A DNA stretch of 46,463 nt from contig WLST01000008.1 of NCBI GenBank assembly GCA_009711295.1, forward strand, positions 1-46,463, written 5' to 3'. The notes beneath the pieces were generated by a model that was not told the DNA's origin, searched no databases, and saw only the letters and a list, made by a program, of their open reading frames with translations. Shown here piece after piece: positions 9,501 through 15,668 of the stretch; position 1 is the stretch's first letter, and each line of letters starts with the position of its first letter. Source of the stretch: Actinomycetota bacterium (GTDB taxonomy: Bacteria > Actinomycetota > Acidimicrobiia > Acidimicrobiales > Ilumatobacteraceae). Position numbers and translations under genes: made by a program.

Positions 9501-12500
9501 CGAACTGTGGCGAACCCCAGTCGGCTGGGCCAGTGAAACGTGCGGTACGAATGGTGAGACCGTAAGCAGACACAGAACCTGAAGCATCAGAAACTGTGAG
9601 GTAGTTGCCCAGTGAGAAGCCGGCACCAGCGAAGGTGACCTTTGAGCTCTCAAGGCAAGTATCTGAACTCACAGCGAATTGGGTGAGATCAAGACCACCA
9701 ATGCCAATGGCATCGATTGTTGACTGCACACTGCTCAAAGTTTTCTTCGACGCAGCTTCTACGAAATTGCACAATGCACGAGGTGTGCCCGCTGGTTTGA
9801 GTTCAAGTGCAACTTCAGCAGAAGCTTTTGCACCTGTTGCGTCAGTAACCACAACCTGCAATACAGCATCGCCCATTGCGCCTGTTGCAGCAATAGTGAC
9901 TGCTGCAGCTCCAGCATTGTTCAATGTAAGAGGTGTACCTGAGACTTGTGTCCAGGCGTAGCTCAATGTGCCACTACCCGAGCCAACAGCTGTCAAGGCG
10001 AATGCCTGCGAGGTGTCGACTACTACAGGGCCATCTGCACCTGTAATTGAAGCCGATACCACTGGTGTGCCACCAGAGCCAATAACAACCGTGACCAAGT
10101 CAGATGACTTCAGACCACGTGAGTCTGTTGCTTCCACGCGCAGCTGTACGGTCACGTTTGCAGCAGGAGCGGTAAAGCTCAATGCAGCGGTGTTTGTTGT
10201 CGCTGCTGCAATCACAGATGGGGTTGGTCCTGATGCTTGTGACCAAGAGTAAGAGATCGCACCAACACCTGTGGCTGCTGCAGTAAGAGACACTGCTGCA
10301 CTTTGGGCAACAGTTACTGAACTTGCGCCGAAGATGTTTCCGTTCACTGTGACACCAGTAGAGGTGACAGGACTATACGAAGCATCGCCAGTTCCAGAAG
10401 TTGGAGCAGTTGCACGAACTACCTGGTTTGCCGAAACACTTTGTTTTGGTACGCGATGGGAAACTGATGAGCCACTTCCGCTTGCAGATTTACCGGTTGG
10501 TCCGCTCACTGTAGGAATAGGAATGATGGTGACCGAAGCACGCACCGTCGAAGAGGATCCGGAGTCGGTAGCTGTTACTTCGAATAGCAATGTGGTGTCT
10601 GTTGTTACGGCAGGTGCTGCAAAAGTTGCAGAAGGACCATTAGGTACCTTGTTGTCTGACCATTTCACTGCAGGACTAATTGCCTTACAGTCTCCACCCG
10701 AATTTTTAACGTCTTCAGCAGTGGTGCAAAGTTGTTTCCATGCATATGCAGCGCCATCGCCGTTGCCTTCAGTTGTTAACAAAACGGTTGAAGCTACACG
10801 CTTACCTTGAGCATCAACAATCTGATCGATGACTGAGCCAGGACCAGCAACTGTGAACGACAACATCGGGCGAAGATCGACCGAGAGATTTGATCCACGT
10901 CCTGCAGCAACATTGCGTGCAGTTCCATACAACGATGCTGCCTGCAAATTGAGCGACTTCGATGATTTGTTCGTTGATTCGTAGCTCACGCTGAGAGCTG
11001 GAGTTTCTGTACCAACCTTCAGTGCAGGGGTACGAGAGCAAACCGTGAAACCAGAAGAAAGTGCGGTACCTAAACGAGCACACTTCCATGAGTCACCCGT
11101 GACGCCTGTGATACGGCCATCTTTCACGCCAGGCACAACAACGAATTGTGATTTGGCATCGGTGTCGCCACTGTTGCGCAACGTCAATGTTGCTACAGCT
11201 TTACCACCTGGACGTGGGCCAGCAGGTGCCAAGAATGAAGGAACCAAATCGGTTTTATCTTCAGAAATGTCTACGGTCATACCGAAGCGCGCAATAGGTG
11301 CCTCGGGAATACCCAACATGGTGACATATACAGGCCACTCAGGCTTTCCGACTTTTGCCGAGTTCGACATACGAACTGTGAGATTCAACGCTGGAGTTGC
11401 TTTACCAGGCTCAACTGATGATGCGAGTTTGATTTCGCAACGTACAGCGGGTCCAGATTTCTTTGTAGCAACTGTGGTGACTGGTGCAACCGATGTTGAG
11501 GTTGCAGCTTTGGAAGGGTCAAGAGGAGAAGCAATTTGTGGAACATTGCCTGTACCTGAAACACATACCCATTTGCCAGCTGATGCTGTATTGATTTTTT
11601 GACTATCGAGGCTTGCTGAATATCCTGCAAATTTGGCGAACGAAGCGCCACTGAAAATTGCAGTGCTATCTACAAACTGTTCAAAACGAACAACTTCTCC
11701 TGCAGCAAGCGCCTTGCTACCAAGGTTTTTTGCGCTGAATGAATAGTCCTTGCTTGCGCCAATGCGCACTTTTGTTGCAGAACCATCGGAGATGACTTTG
11801 AGGCCACCCTTTTCATCGGCACGACTGAGTTCAACACCTGGCATTGGAGCAGCTTGTGGCTGAACTACCAAGTCTTGTGAAACGCTATTTCCGGCTTTGT
11901 ATTTTTCTGCTTCGTTCTCTGCCAAAATTTGCGCAACAATTTGCACTGCGCCAGCTTCAGTAGATTCAGATGCGCCAACTACGAGACCTAAGGTTTCTGG
12001 GGTTTCGGCATCGAGCTCTTGCTTTCCGCACATGATGGTGCTTCCACCTTCAAATGAGGGGGTTCCCTTTGCAGAAGGTGCGCATTCCCAATTTTCAGCT
12101 TCAGTATCGAGACTCTTGAAGGTAATTCCCTTGGGTAGGTTCACGATGATAAAGACCGATTGCGCAGGCCCATAAACGGAACGCACGAGTGCATCGATAG
12201 TGACTGTTCCTGGAGGAGCAATACTGCTCTTTCCATCGCGGGGAACCAGACGAATTGCGAGGTCTGGCTCTGGAGTTTTTACAACTCGAATAGACAAGGT
12301 GCTATTCCATTGCACAGGAGACTCATCGAGTGCTGTTGTTGTAGTTGAACTCACTACCCATGTGAATGGTTTGTCATTAACCGGTGCGGCCTTGCCTACT
12401 TGACCATCAATAATGAGGGTTTCAGAGAAATCGCCAGGCTTGAGGTCGGGACCCGTTGTTTGACAGGATTTCAATGCGGTGAGGCTGTCGCAAGTCCAGT

Positions 12501-13584
12501 TTGTTCCACTCACTTTAATTTTGGTTAGTGCGAGACCTGCTGGAAGCACTTCGGAAAACTTGATTTTTCCCGACTGTGTTTCGGTACCTGTTGGCAAATA
12601 ACGCAGCTCCATGTGGAATGGGCCACCTGGATATACAGGACCACGAACTTTTGAATCAATAAATACACCAGCAATTGCGTGTGTCTCAACGCCACCAGCT
12701 GAACCAACAGAAGCTCCGCCTTCTCGCTTTTCACCGAGTAATTGGATGACTGTTTCGTTGTTATTCGGTTCAATATCTTCACCCTTAGCAACAGTCACGG
12801 TTACGTGGGTAACAGTTTTGATCATTGCTTGATAGCCGGCGATATCGCCATTTTTTGCTTTTGCAGCAGACTCATCGAAGTAGCTGTCTTCAGGCTGTGG
12901 AATTTGTGCGTCGACTGCAATGTTGAATTGCAGGTCGGCTTGGGCCATAGTGCCCGCCTCCAACAGTGCGTTCTTTGTACCTGTGGCAGTCTTTTCTACA
13001 TATGTACAAGTATTAGATTTACACGACCAGCCAATGTCTCCCTCTGACGATTTCTCATCGAGTACTGGATTGGCTTCTTTCAGTGTGGCGAAATCAGGGA
13101 TGTCGGAAAGGGTGAACGAAACGGGAGACTTTTCTCCTGCACTTGTATTTCCGATATTGCTGACGTAGACGATTCCCATGAAAACAAAACCTGGGTAAGC
13201 AGCGCCAACCAAGTTTGATGAAATTGACAGGTCGACACCTGTTTTTTCGTCGACAATTTTACCTTCAGGCATCTTTACTGCATTTGGATCTTGCGGTGCA
13301 TCAGTTGGCGGCTGGTTAACAGCTCCATCGGCTCCATCTGGTCCGGGAACATTTTGCAGCTCCACTACCGTTCCATCAGCAAGTGTTGTTGTAACACCAG
13401 TTAATGGCGATGTGGTGGTTGTTTCTCCATCGCCCATTGTTGTGGTGGGTGCTTCTGCCTCTGTAGTAGAGGTTGAATCAGTAGGGCTCGATGCAGAAGC
13501 CTGCAGAGCCGAGGTTGCAACCATGGTGAAAGCTGCAAGCAGCACTACTCCATTACGTGTGAAATGGCGAACGTTGTTTTTCAT
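3565..13584 (-). CDS. Giant secreted multidomain beta-repeat protein (3339 residues)
   Basis: A very large secreted protein of unknown function, with a signal peptide (about 1-31) and a Ser/Thr-rich linker (32-105). Five DUF11-like domains follow (about 115-900), each with a WxC...C pair: C188/C193, C365/C374, C501/C519, C674/C716, C835/C849. PKD/K319L-like domains come next (about 905-1265), then a long beta-repeat region (about 1270-2490) containing three units of about 356 residues marked by CX5C at C1612, C1969 and C2324. Further Gly/Ser-rich beta-strand sequence leads to a final 162 residues with 18 Trp and 7 Cys. I see no LPxTG motif, terminal membrane helix or lipobox, so an anchor is not apparent. 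I chose the ATG at 13584 because it overlaps the upstream stop as ATGA and has an AGGA 8 nt upstream; another ATG 9 nt earlier lacks this spacing. An adhesin, matrix protein or long beta-sheet conduit are all possible. Confidence 0.9.
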   Translation of the reverse strand: MKNNVRHFTRNGVVLLAAFTMVATSALQASASSPTDSTSTTEAEAPTTTMGDGETTTTSPLTGVTTTLADGTVVELQNVPGPDGADGAVNQPPTDAPQDPNAVKMPEGKIVDEKTGVDLSISSNLVGAAYPGFVFMGIVYVSNIGNTSAGEKSPVSFTLSDIPDFATLKEANPVLDEKSSEGDIGWSCKSNTCTYVEKTATGTKNALLEAGTMAQADLQFNIAVDAQIPQPEDSYFDESAAKAKNGDIAGYQAMIKTVTHVTVTVAKGEDIEPNNNETVIQLLGEKREGGASVGSAGGVETHAIAGVFIDSKVRGPVYPGGPFHMELRYLPTGTETQSGKIKFSEVLPAGLALTKIKVSGTNWTCDSLTALKSCQTTGPDLKPGDFSETLIIDGQVGKAAPVNDKPFTWVVSSTTTTALDESPVQWNSTLSIRVVKTPEPDLAIRLVPRDGKSSIAPPGTVTIDALVRSVYGPAQSVFIIVNLPKGITFKSLDTEAENWECAPSAKGTPSFEGGSTIMCGKQELDAETPETLGLVVGASESTEAGAVQIVAQILAENEAEKYKAGNSVSQDLVVQPQAAPMPGVELSRADEKGGLKVISDGSATKVRIGASKDYSFSAKNLGSKALAAGEVVRFEQFVDSTAIFSGASFAKFAGYSASLDSQKINTASAGKWVCVSGTGNVPQIASPLDPSKAATSTSVAPVTTVATKKSGPAVRCEIKLASSVEPGKATPALNLTVRMSNSAKVGKPEWPVYVTMLGIPEAPIARFGMTVDISEDKTDLVPSFLAPAGPRPGGKAVATLTLRNSGDTDAKSQFVVVPGVKDGRITGVTGDSWKCARLGTALSSGFTVCSRTPALKVGTETPALSVSYESTNKSSKSLNLQAASLYGTARNVAAGRGSNLSVDLRPMLSFTVAGPGSVIDQIVDAQGKRVASTVLLTTEGNGDGAAYAWKQLCTTAEDVKNSGGDCKAISPAVKWSDNKVPNGPSATFAAPAVTTDTTLLFEVTATDSGSSSTVRASVTIIPIPTVSGPTGKSASGSGSSVSHRVPKQSVSANQVVRATAPTSGTGDASYSPVTSTGVTVNGNIFGASSVTVAQSAAVSLTAAATGVGAISYSWSQASGPTPSVIAAATTNTAALSFTAPAANVTVQLRVEATDSRGLKSSDLVTVVIGSGGTPVVSASITGADGPVVVDTSQAFALTAVGSGSGTLSYAWTQVSGTPLTLNNAGAAAVTIAATGAMGDAVLQVVVTDATGAKASAEVALELKPAGTPRALCNFVEAASKKTLSSVQSTIDAIGIGGLDLTQFAVSSDTCLESSKVTFAGAGFSLGNYLTVSDASGSVSAYGLTIRTARFTGPADWGSPQFAIAATDAVGLFIPFTGAAVSVGAFEGEVVTSSMPFLKLPDGYTASAALRFSVDAAGVKAVSLDANATGTAVNGKTPTVRVFGAIASNGTFTLDGSMTDAVNLFGTVVNFAGKVTKTSPTTATKVSLSGSLEGPVTLTTGVVLTSLSASRDAGGVITGSGKVTVGTAPSALELSADLSYTDAKNHSFAVTATTPNGTWTAAKDVVIPLSSASGTYANVNGARDISITVVGSNLTPVTGLALKTPTIAATAKCAADAPCAVNLKLSADAEITLGSTATTGKLEGNFDSVTKAASFKASIDSLPIVAGLELKSASLSIDATKVGATDQTTTITLSGSASVFGATVTASAVFSKTNILLTADLPEIKIFGDSGPVFKPGQLAWSSGPLTGFTPKVPSLPNFKAVSLTPKVPRIDLAIAVPSQISGFAGSLVASVGDIALDGEVNFSTGAFSLAASMSNDTLDASGAISRDKTGDPYKYNLTGKIKKAIAMNSSVKLTGLDFAFGNATAGAAVTFTGTGGVEVTLPDSTVLAVNGSLTYNSATDYSVAMSIGATGASFPVNGGDALSLGTASGSLVRNATGTVLSLAMSTAGPWKPVSGLSVSNVTATAALTCAVGATCVPTFNVAGTLGFDLGISALSSANVTGSLTAAGFSFSATFNDLIFSTTGDIKLTAPTLALSIPAKTSTDKASATLSGNFSMFGATIAGSMKFSSAGVLLVGTVPRFTFSGTDIGFDGGQFAWLLKAPANVSWTPTVPNLTIPAVSLPVGTPKLLLSMPIPDAVKQLTATGGAAFGAISVGGDMTLATGAFSMNAAYTSSNIDVSGSVSRADKAAGLIYSLTVAVKAPTTIVDGVTVKSLSMKIGNTTGSTVINGDGEITIGTTTDALTVGFGLNYTSSTQYSFNIAFKTGNSPTWTPFPGLSLPMAGITGSMARNGNTKTFAASFKNSSDWLPFPGVKIAEAGASINATCTVGSPCALAFTATGKVSVDVGAGFQGPATLTGTFTRTTSTLTATFPDITVTSGVVIKAPSLSLQYANGAISATIAGASDILGTTLSMSATFSAQGVLISGGMNDWTPVAGLTLANASFAFSTYAAANVVLPSSVNLGRVTVPRMNPTLLAGFSVPSWLRDLLKQPSLTVVPVTIPLKDLAGGKLPTIQIMLPTPDNWYMYRSGGSSMRFTALGFEVSGSPSPSMSLIGQTEMLTGASNEVPVPLEIRGTVSTTRISISLSLGKDKNTGAPFVWRNAFGINDLTLSEAAIQMGITLTAPMPLPSLGIAATAILPASWRSPLGMEAGVAVRLAANIDISQPCFSFQAGTLQSDGTTIAAGTAKVASIAGGVLTSTYMNLTIAPFGCQIGNVKYDPGVAAGFVGTVFGTSVSVNAKIGTSPFSLEADMAIGAFNVGPVKLDETRMGIKISPTDNYVSFAGGITIGSTKVSVSGKAGANTTDGPYIDMTGSIANLVIVPSYLEIRNATVTMNLKPAKGYANIIAGGSFNVLGTDATVALNMQMSNYQLQSLNARLQLQRTIAGVVTLNGDFAIAYTKGSVPRIDFSAAASLGGYNLGTASGFLDGNQVSITATASIGGVFSAQVSGQFVWQSGSGVNIVNRAGQTVAAAAGDFRIAATNIPMSLGGFPGSGNVTIGRAQNVVYGDFNANWAMGAGNIGGQVYVNGSFDTTGNFSFSGSGNLNLVAFSAAVSVSGSKSGSTWQFAMSANIRVMGAVDVAFRGNFYKSGSETRFTMAGSASLGAAGIGGANANFRISNEPGQAGLYASVSISIAGINGSGALWIGADGTFDTTLYVGVNFPGVSAGGNFKMSNIAYQVTGWTQQCGPIFGSWGPSICWNVPIYGPVRVATYAQIDAWLTFAGVGFRMWGNINGDGSFRFTAAAGPWSWSYCVNLGVVEVCFGASFASTITITSWSPYISIAASGSAWMDGHTLDCWWGGWHDTCLRCGWGGWGRWINAGLGFNTNPGNIWISLWGWNFSLR
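6115..9147 (-). repeat. Three divergent ~356-residue repeats inside the giant protein
   Basis: Within the giant gene three protein-level repeats can be laid out by eye. Each has a WxPxxGLxL-like lead-in, a CX5C motif (CAADAPC, CAVGATC, CTVGSPC), a stretch ending in a (V/M)FGAT- or ILGTT-type turn, a Pro-rich segment (PKVPSLPN, PTVPNLT, RVTVPRMN) and a short helix-like element (PSQISGF, PDAVKQL, PSWLRDL). The CX5C anchors lie at residues 1612, 1969 and 2324, so the period is 357 then 355 residues. The copies are clearly diverged in sequence, so the duplication is old. Outer boundaries are approximate. Confidence 0.75.
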
Positions 13585-14600
13585 GATGCACATCCTGTTG
13601 AAGCGAAACCGGTAATAGTTCGGGTGGTACCTGTAGTAGTGAAGACGGGTCGGTATGCAGGCGTTGCAACAGCGACGCGATCGAGAGCACCTCTTTGTTT
13701 CACAAGCGCTGCAGTTTCGGCAGATGCGCCCGTGAGCGAGGTTGTGAGATCATCGAGGAATTGACGTGGCCCGCCGTTACGGAGAGCAGAAACGCAATCG
13801 CTTGTTGACCAAATGATGTTTTTCCACTTCAATTCGGCAACTCCGAGAGAAACGTTCTTGCACGATGAGGCGGTGTCACCTGAGCATGAGAGCAAGAGAT
13901 CGCGAATAGCATTTCCGGTAGCGGCAGAATCATTGCCCTGGTCGCCGACGAGGAATTCCACTCCCCAGCCGTTTCCGATGAAAGCGCCTACTTCAGAGTA
14001 TGTGGGATCGAGTCCACGAATTGAAGTAATTCCTGAGCCCTTCAGTTTCTGAGCTGTTACCTCTTTAATAATGCGCTTTGCCTTTGTGGTAACAAATGCG
14101 CAGTTGTCACACTGCAACGCACCGGCTGCAGTGGAAATGGTCCAGCGTAATGTCATAGGAGTAGTTGTTCCTACCCACTCTGCTTTTGTCACTGTTAACA
14201 CTGTTGCCGAATCGGTACTCCAAGCAGCACTGACCGCACGTGCAGCATTTGTGGTTAATGAAGCTTCCTGTGGGAGTGCTGGATGCGGAGCACCAAGTGG
14301 ATCGGTGCTTGCCAAGTACGTTGCTTGGTAGTTGCCAGGATCAGCAATTACTGCTGCGGCTGGAATTGATACAAGTGTTGTTGCAGGTGCCGCTGTAGTG
14401 GCAGGGGCTGTTGTTGTGGCGGTGTCGCCAGCAGAACCTTTCGACGGCAGTGTTCCTGAGGCAAGAGTGGTTGTTACCAATGCTGCATTCTTCACGCGTG
14501 TTGTATCGGAACCTGATGAATCGGAACTAGAGCTTCCACACGAAGCAACTGCTATCAAAGCAATTGCCAAGATGGCACATTTCGTAACACGAGATTTCAT
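13581..14600 (-). CDS. Predicted lipoprotein, translationally coupled to the giant protein
   Basis: A 339-residue predicted lipoprotein of no family I recognise. The signal peptide ends in lipobox VASC (Cys21), followed by a Ser/Thr/Ala-rich spacer to about residue 90 and then a globular part. That part contains Cys pairs (LQCDNC, LSCSG...SSC, a TSDC and a terminal TGCAS) that could form disulfides. The ATG at 14600 overlaps the stop of the upstream lipoprotein gene by 4 nt and has GGAG 7 nt upstream. Its own stop overlaps the giant-protein start by 4 nt. Such coupling on both sides suggests fixed stoichiometry with the giant protein, for example as a membrane tether; that role is inference. 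Confidence 0.8.
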   Translation of the reverse strand: MKSRVTKCAILAIALIAVASCGSSSSDSSGSDTTRVKNAALVTTTLASGTLPSKGSAGDTATTTAPATTAAPATTLVSIPAAAVIADPGNYQATYLASTDPLGAPHPALPQEASLTTNAARAVSAAWSTDSATVLTVTKAEWVGTTTPMTLRWTISTAAGALQCDNCAFVTTKAKRIIKEVTAQKLKGSGITSIRGLDPTYSEVGAFIGNGWGVEFLVGDQGNDSAATGNAIRDLLLSCSGDTASSCKNVSLGVAELKWKNIIWSTSDCVSALRNGGPRQFLDDLTTSLTGASAETAALVKQRGALDRVAVATPAYRPVFTTTGTTRTITGFASTGCAS

Positions 14601-15082
14601 TTGGTTGCTCCACATTTTTCAGAAACGAATTTGTTTATAGATTCAGTTGCAGCGTCAATATCGGGTGTTGCATATTTTGCAACTACTGCATCGAATGAGT
14701 TCAGCGATGGGTCGCTCTTCAGCGAGTCGGCCATTGCCTGGGCAGCTGCGGCAACTTTGTCGGCAGCCGATTTAATTTCAGCAGGAGCTTTACCTGCGGT
14801 ATCGCTCAACGCTGCGGCGAGTGCATTGATCTTTGTTGTGATTGCTGCAGCATCATCTGTTGATTCAATTTGTGGAAGCTTTGAATCATTCGCGCTAGCG
14901 GATGTACAAAATTCTGTGTAAGAAACCTCGCCAGTTACAGTGGTGTTCTCGGAGGCGTTCGACGTATCTTGCGTCGATGAGTCGCTTCCCCCGCAGGCCC
15001 CTAATACAAGCAATGCCACCAGTGGCAAGCTTCGTTTGATAGTGCTTCGCATGGAAAGTAACCGTTGGCTAGTGACATTCAT
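14597..15082 (-). CDS. Small predicted lipoprotein, first gene of the surface operon
   Basis: A 161-residue predicted lipoprotein with lipobox LGAC (Cys30). After a Ser/Thr-rich linker comes an Ala/Asp/Lys-rich, probably helical region (about 75-150), bracketed by two Cys (YTEFC near 58 and SEKC near 157) that could close it as a disulfide. I recognise no specific family. I chose the ATG at 15082 because a TAGGTT -10 element sits exactly 6 nt upstream, which fits a leaderless transcript; an internal ATG at 15052 would give a shorter signal peptide and cannot be excluded. The stop overlaps the next lipoprotein start as ATGA. It appears to open the operon that encodes the giant protein. Confidence 0.75.
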   Translation of the reverse strand: MNVTSQRLLSMRSTIKRSLPLVALLVLGACGGSDSSTQDTSNASENTTVTGEVSYTEFCTSASANDSKLPQIESTDDAAAITTKINALAAALSDTAGKAPAEIKSAADKVAAAAQAMADSLKSDPSLNSFDAVVAKYATPDIDAATESINKFVSEKCGATK

Positions 15083-15088
15083 ACCCGC

Positions 15089-15094
15089 AACCTA
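15089..15094 (-). promoter_or_regulatory. Putative -10 element (leaderless) of the giant-protein operon
   Basis: TAGGTT on the minus strand, followed by 6 nt and then the ATG of the first lipoprotein gene. This TANNNT-N6-start arrangement recurs before several other first-of-operon genes in the window and lacks a Shine-Dalgarno, as expected for leaderless actinobacterial transcripts. No convincing -35 is seen. Confidence 0.5.
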
Positions 15095-15115
15095 GTTGAC
15101 AGTCAGTGCCTTTCC

Positions 15116-15163
15116 AAGTCAGGGCCAGGCGATTTCTTCTGGCGTTCACCTGTCGCCTGACTT
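15116..15163 (-). other. Hairpin immediately after the selenoprotein stop codon
   Basis: An inverted repeat starts at the stop codon of the thioredoxin-like gene. The arm AAGTCAGGCGA pairs with TCGC(CTGGCC)CTGACTT, giving an 11-bp stem with a 6-nt bulge on one side and a loop of about 20 nt. No run of U follows, so it is not a classic intrinsic terminator. It may stabilise the upstream mRNA end or insulate it from the promoter at 15089-15094. Confidence 0.4.
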
Positions 15164-15666
15164 CAGTCGCCCGATGAAATTGCATTTAAACGCGAATTAA
15201 TGTCGTCTTCACCGAGAGCTCGTGACTCTACAACCCGCTCACCGGTGGCACTTTGAAACACCCATGCTGGCTGTGACGCCACCGAGAAGCTCGCGAAGAT
15301 CTCGCCGTCTTCATCGCGAACATTGGGGAAGGTTAAACCATGACGTGAAATGAACTCATCAATTTCACCTTGTGAACCGTTCCAAGCAATACCCACAACA
15401 TTGACCTTGCCGGCCCATTTCTTACTGACCTCCTCGACCGAGGGGGCTTCCATGTTGCAGGTGCCTCAATATGGCGCCCAAAACCAAAAGGCTGTTGGCG
15501 TACCTATATAAGAGGTACCGAAATCTTTGGGCGCGGCGCTTGTGCTGCTGCTTTCCATCACTTCCGTTGGCGAAGGGGTTGATGGGCTTGATGCACCGGG
15601 CGTTGAACCACCGCAACTTGCTAATGCCACCGCGAGAAGCGCTGCAAGCGAGAGACGGCGGATCAT
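15163..15666 (-). CDS. Selenocysteine-containing thioredoxin-like lipoprotein (MPT53/DsbE/TlpA-like)
   Basis: A 167-residue thioredoxin-fold lipoprotein if the in-frame TGA at 15466-15468 is read as selenocysteine. The signal peptide ends at lipobox LASC (Cys18), and a Ser/Pro linker leads into the fold. The active site reads FWAPY-U67-G-T-C70-NMEAP, where relatives have WCxxC. It is followed by a VNVVGIAW strand and a cis-proline loop, SQPAW (Pro133), typical of extracytoplasmic thiol-disulfide oxidoreductases. The TGA thus replaces exactly the attacking cysteine, the rest of the frame is intact, and a SECIS-like hairpin follows. The ATG at 15666 lies 2 nt after the gatB stop. A recent nonsense mutation or sequencing error is the alternative. 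Translation needs selA, selB, selC and selD, which are not in this window. Confidence 0.85.
15429..15468 (-). promoter_or_regulatory. Candidate bacterial SECIS element (UGA plus downstream hairpin)
   Basis: On the minus strand the UGA at 15468-15466 is followed after 19 nt by the arm CCCCCTC (15446-15440), the loop GGTC (15439-15436) and the arm GAGGAGG (15435-15429). Six of seven stem positions pair, with one C-A mismatch. The loop starts 26 nt after the UGA. Bacterial SECIS elements lie at about this distance inside the coding region and present a G-U in a small apical loop to SelB; E. coli fdhF also has GGUC. Confidence 0.7.
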
Positions 15667-15668
15667 GG

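Noticed and set aside
6056-11602. Long open frames on the plus strand opposite the giant gene (for example 6056-6826, 7325-7885, 10271-10810, 11045-11602)
   Set aside because: They are antisense to a long Ala/Ser/Thr/Val-rich gene whose codons rarely give stops on the other strand; their translations have no recognisable domains or ribosome-binding sites.
3178-13584. LPxTG-type sorting signal at the end of the giant protein
   Set aside because: The C terminus ends in WGWNFSLR without an LPxTG motif, hydrophobic helix or basic tail, so the sortase at 25679 is not obviously its anchor enzyme.
15466-15468. UGA read as Trp (alternative genetic code)
   Set aside because: TGA serves as the normal stop of many genes here, Trp is encoded by TGG throughout, and the position calls for Cys rather than Trp.
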